Source: Alphaproteobacteria bacterium
GTDB taxonomy: Bacteria > Pseudomonadota > Alphaproteobacteria > SMXQ01
Reading direction: 5' to 3'
NCBI GenBank assembly: GCA_009380075.1
Contig: WHSO01000004.1
Coordinates: forward strand, 1 to 64,000
DNA: 64,000 nucleotides
Shown: positions 44,547-53,207 of the stretch, one piece after another
How positions within the stretch are numbered: position 1 is the first letter of the stretch
How the letters are laid out: every line of letters starts with the position of its first letter
Notes under the pieces: generated by a model
What the model was told of the DNA's origin: nothing
What the model saw: only the letters and a program-made list of their open reading frames with translations
The model's database searches: none
Made by a program: the position numbers and the translations under genes

Positions 44547-45287
44547 TCAGGCCCCCGACAGGTCCGCGTAGTAGCGCCAGGTCGAATTCATATGGACGTT
44601 TTCCCCCCGCGGGCGCTTGTCGCGGCAGCGCTGGAACTCGGCGATGTCCTCGTCGGGAATCGGCTTGGGCGTGCCCAACTGATGGGCGCGGAAATTCATC
44701 TCCGCTAGTTCGTTGAGGCGGATCGCGGTGACCGTCGCCTCCTCGACGCTGGCGCCCGCGGTGGTGATCCCATGGCCGCGCATGAGGCAGACGCTCTTGT
44801 CGCCCATGGCGGCACCGAAGTCCTTCGCCAGCTCGAAATTCGTGATGGTGATGGACCGCCCGTAGGTCGGGATGCCCTTGAGCAGCAGGTCGAGGCTGCC
44901 GGGATCGTAGCCGCCGTAAAGCGGCTCGAGCGGCATCTCGCAAATGGTGAACAGCACCACCGTCGGCGGATGGATATGCACGACGCTCTCCACCTCAGGC
45001 CGGGTACGGTAAAGGTGCACGTGAAGGAAGACCTCCGACGGAGCACCCAGGCCGTCGGCGCCATCCACTTTCTTGCCGTCGAGGTCCACGGCGATGACCT
45101 GATCGGCTGTGGTGTAGCGGACTCCGATCTCGTCGCGCCCGCGGGCGCGGATCAGTACATGCTTTCCGTCAGGCGAGCGCTGGCTCACGTGGCCGGTGGC
45201 GGCCTTGGTCAGGCCGAGTCCCCCCAGCATGCGGCAGGATTTCGCGACGAGCTCGCGCGCGTCGCGGTCCGCGGTAGGTAACGCCAT
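44547..45287 (-). CDS. Class II aldolase/adducin-family protein
   Basis: This 246-residue zinc enzyme of the fuculose-aldolase/adducin family has metal His in FLHVHLYRT and VHIHPPTVV and a third in MRGHGITTAG. The start at 45287 has a ggaga site. It is the first gene of the run leading into the dehydrogenase (one-base gap). Some aromatic-acid decarboxylases, such as dihydroxyphthalate 2-decarboxylases of actinobacteria, belong to this family. It could be an aldolase or a decarboxylase acting on a pathway intermediate. A palindrome lies about 115 bases upstream. Confidence 0.8.
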   Translation of the reverse strand: MALPTADRDARELVAKSCRMLGGLGLTKAATGHVSQRSPDGKHVLIRARGRDEIGVRYTTADQVIAVDLDGKKVDGADGLGAPSEVFLHVHLYRTRPEVESVVHIHPPTVVLFTICEMPLEPLYGGYDPGSLDLLLKGIPTYGRSITITNFELAKDFGAAMGDKSVCLMRGHGITTAGASVEEATVTAIRLNELAEMNFRAHQLGTPKPIPDEDIAEFQRCRDKRPRGENVHMNSTWRYYADLSGA

Positions 45288-45401
45288 ACCCTTGCTCTCC
45301 CCGTGGCCGCTCCGGCGCGGAAGCGGCCTTGCCGGCCCGCCGCGTCGTCCCACGTCCGGGCCGCTTCATTTTGTTTCCCGCCAATAGCTTACTCACTGGA
45401 A

Positions 45402-45420
45402 AGGGGCTTGATTAGCCCCT
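45402..45420. promoter_or_regulatory. 7-bp inverted repeat in the promoter region of the catabolic run
   Basis: AGGGGCT and AGCCCCT are separated by five bases (tgatt). They lie in a 270-base gap that is locally AT-rich compared with its surroundings, upstream of the class II aldolase gene. A TTGACC box (45430-45425, minus strand) abuts it. It could be an operator; a terminator for the gene ending at 45558 is the alternative. Confidence 0.4.
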
Positions 45421-45557
45421 ATCCGGTCAACATACATTTTATTTCCTGAAGCCCTATTCTAAAGAATGGATCGGCCGCGCCTATCCCGGAGAAACGGCGC
45501 GCCAAATCCATAAGCAAATTAGGGACATGCGCGGGCCGCTCCGGCCCCATCCTGGTG

Positions 45558-46331
45558 TCAGGTCCCGTGGTCGGGATAGAGAGACTCGGCCAGGCGCCGG
45601 GTCATGCGCCACTCCGGCCCGCCGTAGGGCTGGTTGGCGCGGCGTTTTTCGTGCTGGGTCCGGGTGAAGTCCTTCACATCCTGCGAAATTTCGCTGATTT
45701 CGACGCCCGTCGCCATGACACGCTCGTGCAGTTCGCAGGCGTAGATCAGTCGGCGCATAAAGGTAAACGCCTCGCCGATATCGCGACCCACGGTCAGCAG
45801 CCCGTGGTTGCGCATGATCAGGGCCTTGCCGTCGCCGAGGTCGGCGATGATGCGCGGCGCTTCGTCCTTCTCGCTCGCGTAGCCCTCGAAGTCGTGATAG
45901 CCGAGCTCGCCGTGCAGGACGCAACCGGTCTGGTCGAGAATTTTGAGCCCGCTTCGCGTTGCCGAAATCACCACGCCCGCCATGGGATGGGTGTGGCAGA
46001 CGCAACTCACTTCAGGTTTTGCCGCCAGGATGGCGCTGTGGAAGTTGAGACCCGCCGGCGCCAGCGTGGCGTCGGTATCGCTGACGATGTTGCCCTTGAA
46101 ATCAGCCTTCACGAGGCAGGAGGCGGTGATTTCGTGCCAGCCGAGGCCGTGCGGGTTCATCAGGAACAGATCCGGCTGATCCGGCACCCGCGCCGTGATG
46201 TGATTGACGAGCCTGTCGTTCCAGCCGAGGTGACACGCCATGCGGAACGCCGCGGCAAGTTCCACCCGCGTTTCCCATTCGGCTTCGCTGATATTGCTGC
46301 GCAGCGTTGCCGCCGCCTTCCTGGTTGCCAT
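45558..46331 (-). CDS. Class II aldolase/adducin-family protein (second copy)
   Basis: This 257-residue zinc-dependent family member is clearly different from the one at 44547. Metal His are in FHSAILAAK, CVCHTHPMAG and LIMRNHGLLTV. The start at 46331 has a very strong aaggagggag site. It lies upstream of the 11-gene catabolic run and is divergent from the amidohydrolase at 46538. Families of this type include aldolases, epimerases and decarboxylases; no specific reaction can be assigned. Confidence 0.8.
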   Translation of the reverse strand: MATRKAAATLRSNISEAEWETRVELAAAFRMACHLGWNDRLVNHITARVPDQPDLFLMNPHGLGWHEITASCLVKADFKGNIVSDTDATLAPAGLNFHSAILAAKPEVSCVCHTHPMAGVVISATRSGLKILDQTGCVLHGELGYHDFEGYASEKDEAPRIIADLGDGKALIMRNHGLLTVGRDIGEAFTFMRRLIYACELHERVMATGVEISEISQDVKDFTRTQHEKRRANQPYGGPEWRMTRRLAESLYPDHGT

Positions 46332-46537
46332 TTCTCCCTCCTTCAACCTTCACCTCTACAGACCCGGCGTTTCGTCGGGAAATCATACACCATCGACGCC
46401 AGATTCGTCGCGCGCCACCGGTCGGTCCAGAATCCGGTTCGCGGGCGCGTCCGATGGCCTTAAACTTCGCCCGGAGCCGATACCTGCCCGCAGAGGCGGG
46501 GCGCCGTCCAAAGGGGGGAACACAAGATGCCGCGGCC

Positions 46538-47368
46538 ATGATCATCGACGCGCAGATACACGTCTGGAAGGCGGAAACGCCGGACCGGCCGTGGCGGTCT
46601 CCGGTGGCGCACCTGCCCGAACCCTTCGGTTACGAAGACCTGCTGCGGCTGATGCAGGAATCGGGCGTGGACCGGGCGGTGCTGGTGCCCCCCGGATGGG
46701 AAGGCGGGCGGTCCGATTTCGCCCTCGAGGGCGCGGCCCGCCACCCCGACCGTTTCGCGGTGATGGGCCGTATCCCGCTCGGCAACGCGGCGAACGCTGT
46801 CAAGCTCGCGCGCTGGCGGGAACCTTTCGGCATGCTCGGCGTCAGGGTCGCCTTCCAGAAGAAGGACGCCTGGGCGCAACTCACGGACGGTACAACCGAC
46901 TGGCTGTGGCCGGCGGCGGAGGCGGCCCGGCTGCCGATCATGCTGTTTGCGCCGGGGCAGGTGGACACGGTCGCCGAGATCGCGCGGGCACACCCCAAGC
47001 TGCCCATCATCTTCGACCACATGGGCCTGCTGCGCGAGAAGGACGATGCCGCGGTGCGCGTGATCGAAAGCATCATTCCCCTCGCCGACCTGCCCAACAT
47101 GCACGTGAAGGTCACCTCGGTGCCGTTCTATTCGACCGAACCCTATCCCTACCGCAACCTGCACGATGTCCTGGCGCGGCTGATCCGCGCCTTCGGGCCG
47201 CGGCGCGCGTTCTGGGGAACGGACATCACCCGCATCTGGTCGCTGTGCACCTACCGGCAGTGCGTCACCCTGTTCACGGAAGACCTGCCGTTCCTGTCGG
47301 CGGGCGACCTCGACTGGATCATGGGACGCGGTCTCGCCGAATGCCTGCGCTGGCCGCTCGCGCACTGA
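46538..47368 (+). CDS. Amidohydrolase 2-family hydrolase
   Basis: This is a 276-residue TIM-barrel hydrolase. MIIDAQIHVW at the N-terminus carries the first metal/active-site His, IIFDHMGLL a middle His, and FWGTDITRIW the late Asp. Relatives include lactonases such as 2-pyrone-4,6-dicarboxylate lactonase (LigI) and decarboxylases. The best ribosome-binding site (aggggggaa) serves a four-codon ORF at 46527 whose TGA overlaps this ATG, so translation may be coupled. A Bug binding-protein gene follows after 57 bases. Confidence 0.78.
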   Translation: MIIDAQIHVWKAETPDRPWRSPVAHLPEPFGYEDLLRLMQESGVDRAVLVPPGWEGGRSDFALEGAARHPDRFAVMGRIPLGNAANAVKLARWREPFGMLGVRVAFQKKDAWAQLTDGTTDWLWPAAEAARLPIMLFAPGQVDTVAEIARAHPKLPIIFDHMGLLREKDDAAVRVIESIIPLADLPNMHVKVTSVPFYSTEPYPYRNLHDVLARLIRAFGPRRAFWGTDITRIWSLCTYRQCVTLFTEDLPFLSAGDLDWIMGRGLAECLRWPLAH

Positions 47369-47425
47369 ATGCCACCCTCGGACACTCGACAACACCAGCA
47401 GCACCAACGATACAAGGAGGACGCC

Positions 47426-48478
47426 ATGACCAAGTTCCGCTTTCCGGCTGCCGCGGTGGCAACCGCCGCAACCCTGCTGGCGACGGCACCCGCCGTTGCC
47501 CAGGACGCCGCCGCCTTCTACAAGGGCAAGACCGTGGAGGTTGTGATCAGCTATGGCGCCGGAGGCGGCTACGACATTTATGGCCGCCTCGCCGCGCGCC
47601 ACATCGGTGCTCATATTCCCGGTCAGCCACAGGTCGTGGTGCGCAACATGCCCGGCGCAGGTGGCCTGAACGGGGCGAATCATCTGTACAACGTCGCTGC
47701 CCGCGACGGCACGGTCATGGGCGTCATCAACCAGAATGCGGCCCTTGGGCAGGCGCTGGACACCAAGGGCATCAAGTACGACGTGCGCAAGTTCACGTGG
47801 GTCGGACGCATCACCTCCAACGTCGAGGTATTCCACACCTGGCACGCTGCGGGGGCCCGCAGCATCCAGGACGCTTTCACGCGGGAACTGATCGCCGGCG
47901 GCACCGGGCCGACGTCGTCCTCGGTGGTGATGCCACGGGTGATGAACCAGTTACTCGGCACGAAGTTCAAGGTGGCGTCCGGCTACAAGGGTGCCTCCGA
48001 CGTGGTGCTGGCGATGGAACGCGGAGAAGTGCACGGCGCCGTGCGCCCCTGGGCCGTGCTCAAGACACAGAGCGCGGACTGGTTGCGCGACAAGAAGATC
48101 GATCTGCTGGTCCAGTTCGCGCTGGAGCGCCACCCCGACCTGACGAACGTGCCGACGGCAGCCGACCTCGCCAAGACCGAGGAAGCCAAGAAAGTGCTCC
48201 TGCTGCTCGCGAGCGGCAGCAGCACGGGCCGTTCCCTGGTTGCGCCTCCTTCGCTGTCGGCGGATCGCGTCAAGGCCCTGCGTTCCGCCTTCGATGCAAC
48301 CATGAAGGACCCGAAGCTGCGGGACGAAGCCGCAAAAGCCAAGCTCGAGCTCGACGCCATGCCGGGCGACAAGCTGGCGACGGTCGCGGCAAGCGTGTTC
48401 GACGCCCCTCCCGCGGTCATCAAGAAGGCCGCCGCGTTGACCGCCCGGCCCAAGAAGAAGGGCAAGAAAAAGAACTAG
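47426..48478 (+). CDS. Bug/TctC-family binding protein
   Basis: This is a 350-residue periplasmic Bug protein. Its signal peptide (cleavage near residue 26, AVA-QD) precedes FYKGKTVEVVISYGAGGGYD. The pocket motifs VVRNMPGAGG and DGTVMGVI and the late block ALRSAFDATMKDPKL follow. It ends in a lysine-rich tail (RPKKKGKKKN). The start at 47426 has an aaggagg site. It probably shares a transcript with the amidohydrolase. Its TAG stop overlaps the TAG of the opposite-strand MFS gene within a CTAG. Confidence 0.88.
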   Translation: MTKFRFPAAAVATAATLLATAPAVAQDAAAFYKGKTVEVVISYGAGGGYDIYGRLAARHIGAHIPGQPQVVVRNMPGAGGLNGANHLYNVAARDGTVMGVINQNAALGQALDTKGIKYDVRKFTWVGRITSNVEVFHTWHAAGARSIQDAFTRELIAGGTGPTSSSVVMPRVMNQLLGTKFKVASGYKGASDVVLAMERGEVHGAVRPWAVLKTQSADWLRDKKIDLLVQFALERHPDLTNVPTAADLAKTEEAKKVLLLLASGSSTGRSLVAPPSLSADRVKALRSAFDATMKDPKLRDEAAKAKLELDAMPGDKLATVAASVFDAPPAVIKKAAALTARPKKKGKKKN

Positions 48479-49773
48479 CGCGCCGGCGGTCGGCCGGCGG
48501 CGAGGCGGACGGCCGGCGCGTCCGGCTGGTCGGGCTCATCGGGCGCATCGATGCGCCGAAGTTCGGGGAACTTGTGCATCCATGTGGCGACCACGGCTAG
48601 CACCGCGGCGCCGCCGAAAAGGACTGAACCGATGGCGCCAAACCACACGGCGGTGACGCCCGATTCGAACTGGCCGAGATGGGCGCCGACATGGACGGAG
48701 AGGCCGGAGACCGCCGCCACACGACCCCGCATGTCGTCGGGAATGCGCAGCTGGATGATGGTCTGGCGCAGGACCTGGCTAAGCATGTCGCCCGCACCAA
48801 CGCCGATCATGCAGATGACCGACAGCACGAGGTTCTCCGACAGACCGAACAGGATGGTGAAGACGCCGTAAGCGGCCACTCCGGCGAAGATGAGACGTCC
48901 CGCCGCGTGCCGCACCGGCCAGCGCGACATGACCAGTGCCATGAGCAGGGCGCCGACAGCCGGCGCCGACCGCAGCAGGCCGAAGCCCCAGGGTCCGGTT
49001 TCCAGGATATCCTTGGCGAAGATCGGCAGGAGAGCCGCGACACCGCCGAAAAACGTCGCCAGCAGATCCAGCGACATGAGCCCGAGCAGGACCGGCGTGC
49101 CCCAGATCAGGCGAAGACCGGCGAAGACAGTACCGAGGTCGGCCTTCCGTCCCCCACGTTCGGCAAAGGGCGGTGGCGGCAGCAGGACGGCCGACCAGGC
49201 GGCAAGCGCAATAAGAGCGAGGCACGCCGCGTAGTCGACGCTGGCGCCCAAGAGGTAAATGACCCCCGCCAGCGAAGGCCCGAGCAGGGTCGACAGTTTC
49301 TGCGCCGAGGTCGACAGCGCGATCGCGCGAGACAGCCGTTCACGTCCCACCATGCTGGGCAGGAGCGCCTGCAGCGCCGGACCTTCGAAGGCACGCGCCG
49401 AGGCATTGACCAGCAACAGGACATAGAACAGTGTCAGCGGCGGATCGGAGGTGTTGGCTAGGACGAGAAACCCGAACGGCACCGAGAGTTCCACCGCAAA
49501 GCAGGCCCTCAGGATCCGGCGGCGATCGTGGCGGTCGGCGATCTGCCCCGCGTGCAGGGCCAGCAGCACCGCCGGCAGGAACTGCACCAGGCCAATGAGG
49601 CCGAGGTCGAGCGCGCTGCCGGTCACATTGTAGATATGCCAGCCCACCACAACGCCCAGCATCTGGCTCGCCGTCTGGGACGCGAAGCGGATGGTGAACA
49701 GCAGGCGGAACGGCCGGAAGCGAAGCAGATCGAGGGCCGAATCCCGGGCGGCGGCTGGGGCGGATGGGCTCAT
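48475..49773 (-). CDS. MFS transporter, DHA3/enterobactin-exporter-like
   Basis: This 432-residue protein has about 12 transmembrane helices. Features of the DHA3 (EntS-like) branch are FRLLFTIRFASQTASQM, HAGQIADRHDRRRIL (helix 2-3 loop) and ALLPSMVGRERLSRAIAL. The start at 49773 (MSPSAPAAAR) has a cggag site. It lies 120 bases downstream of the cytochrome P450 gene, on the same strand. Likely an exporter; substrate unknown. Confidence 0.82.
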   Translation of the reverse strand: MSPSAPAAARDSALDLLRFRPFRLLFTIRFASQTASQMLGVVVGWHIYNVTGSALDLGLIGLVQFLPAVLLALHAGQIADRHDRRRILRACFAVELSVPFGFLVLANTSDPPLTLFYVLLLVNASARAFEGPALQALLPSMVGRERLSRAIALSTSAQKLSTLLGPSLAGVIYLLGASVDYAACLALIALAAWSAVLLPPPPFAERGGRKADLGTVFAGLRLIWGTPVLLGLMSLDLLATFFGGVAALLPIFAKDILETGPWGFGLLRSAPAVGALLMALVMSRWPVRHAAGRLIFAGVAAYGVFTILFGLSENLVLSVICMIGVGAGDMLSQVLRQTIIQLRIPDDMRGRVAAVSGLSVHVGAHLGQFESGVTAVWFGAIGSVLFGGAAVLAVVATWMHKFPELRRIDAPDEPDQPDAPAVRLAAGRPPAR

Positions 49774-49893
49774 GGGCTCCGGATCGAAGCTGCGGATCGT
49801 CCCGGGAATGCCGGGACGAACGGTCAGCATAGACCGTTCCGGGCGGTCACGGCGATTCGGATTTCGCGTGGCGCCTGCCCTGTTCGCCGTCCC

Positions 49894-51258
49894 TCAGTTG
49901 GGCGTGACGGTCAGGCGAATGCCCCGATCGGGGCGCACGGTCATCGACATGGTCGGGACTGGCAGCGGATCCGGCCCCGGTCCGAACCGGAAACGCGCGA
50001 GCAATGTCGTCAGGATGATCTGGGCCTGCATCATGGCGAAATTGGCGCCGACACAGACACGCGGCCCGGCGCCAAACGGCAGATAGAGGAAACGATGGCG
50101 GGTCTGGACGGCTTCCGGCGCGAAATTTTCGGGATCGAAGGCGTCGGGAGCGGTCCACCACATTTCATGGCGATGCAGCGCGAAGATCGGCAGGAAGACG
50201 GTATCCCCGGGCCAGATATCGCGACCGCAGAGGGTGTCACTCTCCCGCACGTTGCGCGCCAGCATGCCCACCGGGGGATACAGGCGCATGGATTCCTCGA
50301 TCACCTGCCGGACGTAGGGTGTCACCGCCGCATCTTCAGCACCGGCGGGCCGGTCGCCGACGGCGGCCCGCGCCTCGTCGCGGGCACGCGCCTGGGCGGC
50401 GGGATGCAAGGCCAGGAGAAGCAGCGCCCAGGACAGCGCCAGCGCCGTCGTCTCGTGGCCCGCGACGATGAAGAACTGCATGTTATGCAGGAGTTCCGTC
50501 GGCGTCATCCGGCGTCCCGATTCCGGATCGCAGGCCTTCAGCATGTAGTCGAGCAGGTCGTCGCGCCCGCTGCCGCCCGCTCGACGGCGAGCCTCGATGG
50601 CGCGCGCGACCATCGCATGCATGGTGCGCACCGATCCGCGGCCCAGCACCGCACCGGGACGCGGCATCCAGTCCGGAAGTTGCAGGAAATCGAGGATCGA
50701 GGCTTTTCCCACCGTTTCGAAATAGCGCGTGATCGCCGCGCCGTAGACCTTGGCGTCGAAGTGCTCGCGCCCGGAGAGGGCAACGTCGCAAATGACGTCG
50801 AAGGTCGCCGAAAGCATTTCCGCCAGCACCTCCGGATGTGTTCCGCCCCGCGAGAGGCGCTGCGCCGTGCGCTCCGCCGTGGCCGTCATCACGGGGGCGA
50901 GGGCTGCCACGTTACGTTGCGTGAAGACCGGCGCGACGGTGCGCCGCTGCCAGCGCCAGGATTCGCCGTCGGATGTAAACAGGCTGTTGCCGACGGCGGG
51001 TCGCAGCATGCGCAGCATGACCTCGGACTTGGGATAGTTGTCCACGTTGTCGAGGAAAATGCGGCGGAGCGCATCCGGGTCCTGCACCATGTGCCAGCGC
51101 GCGCCGAGCCGGCCCGACACGATGGGCCGGCGAAAGGCCAGCGCCGGAATGACTTCCAGCACGTTGCGCCGGGCCGCCCGGACGGTCTGAAACAGCGACA
51201 GGGGCCGTGGCGGCGGCGCGACGGTCGGGGGAATGGGCTTGAACGGCCTGTTCAGCAT
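49894..51258 (-). CDS. Cytochrome P450
   Basis: This 454-residue soluble bacterial P450 has the I-helix oxygen-binding motif VAGHETTALALSW, the ExxR helix in VIEESMRLYPPVG, and the heme loop LPFGAGPRVCVGANF with ligand Cys402. The N-terminus LNRPFKPIPPTVAPPPRPL looks like the natural family start. The purine-rich stretch directly abuts the ATG, so an upstream start at TTG 51357 or ATG 51327 cannot be excluded. It probably hydroxylates a hydrophobic substrate, with redox partners encoded elsewhere. It is divergent from the SDR gene at 51455. Confidence 0.9.
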   Translation of the reverse strand: MLNRPFKPIPPTVAPPPRPLSLFQTVRAARRNVLEVIPALAFRRPIVSGRLGARWHMVQDPDALRRIFLDNVDNYPKSEVMLRMLRPAVGNSLFTSDGESWRWQRRTVAPVFTQRNVAALAPVMTATAERTAQRLSRGGTHPEVLAEMLSATFDVICDVALSGREHFDAKVYGAAITRYFETVGKASILDFLQLPDWMPRPGAVLGRGSVRTMHAMVARAIEARRRAGGSGRDDLLDYMLKACDPESGRRMTPTELLHNMQFFIVAGHETTALALSWALLLLALHPAAQARARDEARAAVGDRPAGAEDAAVTPYVRQVIEESMRLYPPVGMLARNVRESDTLCGRDIWPGDTVFLPIFALHRHEMWWTAPDAFDPENFAPEAVQTRHRFLYLPFGAGPRVCVGANFAMMQAQIILTTLLARFRFGPGPDPLPVPTMSMTVRPDRGIRLTVTPN

Positions 51259-51311
51259 CTCCTTCGGTCCTGCCAGGTGATCGGCACTTATCGGGCCACG
51301 TCCCAACGTAT

Positions 51312-51327
51312 ATGCCGAGTATGGCAT
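51312..51327. promoter_or_regulatory. Small inverted repeat in the P450/SDR divergent region
   Basis: ATGCC and GGCAT are separated by six bases, in the 196-base region between the divergent P450 and SDR genes. A half-site arrangement like this would suit a dimeric regulator controlling both genes, but the arms are short. Confidence 0.25.
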
Positions 51328-51454
51328 GGAATCCGGCGCCGCCGGGACACCCGCCAAATCATTGTGCTTCGGATCGTTCCTCCATTATCGTAACCGCCGG
51401 TTTGCAGTGACAACAACAGCCGGCGCGGGGACGCGACCAAATCAGGGGGAAGCA

Positions 51455-52216
51455 ATGAGCGAAAATCCGGGTCGTGAACTTGAGGGCAAGGTCGCGATCG
51501 TCACCGGTGCGGCCCGCAACATCGGCCGCGCCACCGCCGTCATGCTGGCGTCCGCTGGCGCGCGGGTGGTCGTCAACACCCGGTCATCCATGGACGAAGC
51601 CAATGAAACGCGGGATGCCGCCGAGGCTGCGGGCGGGGACGCCATGGTGATCCGGGCCGACATTACCCGTCCCGAAGACGTGCAAGCCATGGTCGATGCC
51701 ACCGTCAAGGCCTGGGGCACGGTCGATTGCCTGATCCACAATGCCGCCGTGCGGCAGCAGTCTCCGGTGACGGAGATGACCTACGAGCAATGGCGCGGCA
51801 TTCTCGCCATCATCCTCGATGGCGCGTTCCTGTGCACTAGGGCGGTGGTACCCCACATGAAGAAGCAGGGCGTCGGCGCCATCGTCCTCCTCGGCGGGCT
51901 GACGGCCCATTGCGGCGCCGGGGAGCGTGCCCATGTCACCGCGGGCAAGGCCGGGCTGGTCGGTTTCGCCAAGGGTCTCGCGCACGAGCTCGGCGCCGAC
52001 GGCATCACCATCAACGTGGTCGCACCGGGCCTGATCGACACCCGGCGCGGGACCGACAGCGCGGTGCCGCGGCACCACGACCATCTGGCGCCGGTCGTCA
52101 ACCGGGTCGGCAGGCCCGACGATATCGCCGCCATGATCCGCCACCTGTGCGGCCCCGGGGGCCGCTACATCACGGGCCAGACCTATCACGTCAACGGCGG
52201 CGCCTATATGCAGTAG
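51455..52216 (+). CDS. SDR-family protein lacking the catalytic Ser and Tyr
   Basis: This 253-residue protein has a classical short-chain dehydrogenase fold. The cofactor motif is TGAARNIGRA (residues 17-26), the NAAVR motif is near residue 96, and the C-terminal block ends VNGGAYMQ. Where the active-site Ser and YxxxK are expected it reads LGGLTAHCGAGERAHVTAGK, so Ser becomes Gly, Tyr becomes Val161, and Lys165 is kept. NAD(P) binding is probably retained, but normal ketoreductase chemistry is doubtful. The start at 51455 has an aggggga site. Divergent from the P450. Confidence 0.8.
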   Translation: MSENPGRELEGKVAIVTGAARNIGRATAVMLASAGARVVVNTRSSMDEANETRDAAEAAGGDAMVIRADITRPEDVQAMVDATVKAWGTVDCLIHNAAVRQQSPVTEMTYEQWRGILAIILDGAFLCTRAVVPHMKKQGVGAIVLLGGLTAHCGAGERAHVTAGKAGLVGFAKGLAHELGADGITINVVAPGLIDTRRGTDSAVPRHHDHLAPVVNRVGRPDDIAAMIRHLCGPGGRYITGQTYHVNGGAYMQ

Positions 52217-52421
52217 GCGCATCGGAGCCGCGGGCAGCACCTGCGGCGAGGCCTCGATATGCCAGGCTCCGGGAGCCATGAGAGCCTTCGGTTGAGGTGC
52301 CGCATCGGGCCGCAACCGCAGGTGCATGCCCACTAACGGGTTGCGATGCGGAGGAGCGGCGGTTAAACCTTTTGCGGGCGGAGAAAGTGTTTTTTCATAT
52401 GCCGCCCGTAGTTTGGATGCC

Positions 52422-53207
52422 ATGGACGACCGGCTGCCCTTGCCCACCCCGGATGCGCTCTGGGCCTTCTTTCTTGATGTGGACGGTACACTCGGCGATA
52501 TCGCGCCGACGCCTTCGGCAGTGGTCATTGCCGACCACGTTCCCGACACCCTGACGCGTCTCGCCGCGCTTTCAGGCGGCGCCGTCGCGCTCGTCAGCGG
52601 CCGCACCATCACCGAGGTGGACCGTCTCTTCGCGCCCCTCCACCTGCCGGTGGCGGGACTGCACGGACTTGAGCGGCGCAACGCTGCCGACCGCATATCC
52701 CGCCCGGTGACCAATCCGGCACCATTGGAGTCGACCCGCCACGCCCTGCAGGACTTTGCATCCGCCCATCCTGGTACACTGGTGGAGGACAAGGGCATTT
52801 CCATCGCACTTCATTTCCGGGGCGCCGCCGGCGCGGAAAAGGAAGCGGAAGGGCTTGTCACGGCGCTGCTGGCGCGCCATGGCGCGGCCCTCGAACTGCA
52901 GCGCGGCAAGATGGTGCTGGAGCTTCGTCCCCGCGGGGCCGACAAGGGTACCGCCATTCGCGCCTTCATGGCGGAGCCACCCTTTGCCGGTCGTATCCCG
53001 GTCTTTGTCGGTGATGACGTTACCGACGAGGCCGGATTTGCTACCATCAATGACCTTGATGGCATCTCCATCCGGGTGGGAGACGGCACCGACACCTGCG
53101 CCCGCTATGTGGGGGCTTCGGTCGCCGCCATCCATCGATGGCTGGACGATGCCGCCCGCACGCTTGCCGGACATGCGCAGGGCACAAAGGAAACCGGTCA
53201 TGAATAA
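52422..53207 (+). CDS. otsB: Trehalose-6-phosphate phosphatase
   Basis: This 261-residue HAD-superfamily phosphatase removes phosphate from trehalose 6-phosphate. The nucleophile motif is FFLDVDGTLGDIAP (residues 14-27), the second motif is VALVSGRTITEVD, and the metal-binding motif is FVGDDVTDEAGF. The start at 52422 (MDDRLPLPTP) gives the family length, but its ribosome-binding site is weak. It is the first gene of a four-gene operon with overlapping ends and overlaps the GH15 gene by eight bases. Confidence 0.92.
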   Translation: MDDRLPLPTPDALWAFFLDVDGTLGDIAPTPSAVVIADHVPDTLTRLAALSGGAVALVSGRTITEVDRLFAPLHLPVAGLHGLERRNAADRISRPVTNPAPLESTRHALQDFASAHPGTLVEDKGISIALHFRGAAGAEKEAEGLVTALLARHGAALELQRGKMVLELRPRGADKGTAIRAFMAEPPFAGRIPVFVGDDVTDEAGFATINDLDGISIRVGDGTDTCARYVGASVAAIHRWLDDAARTLAGHAQGTKETGHE

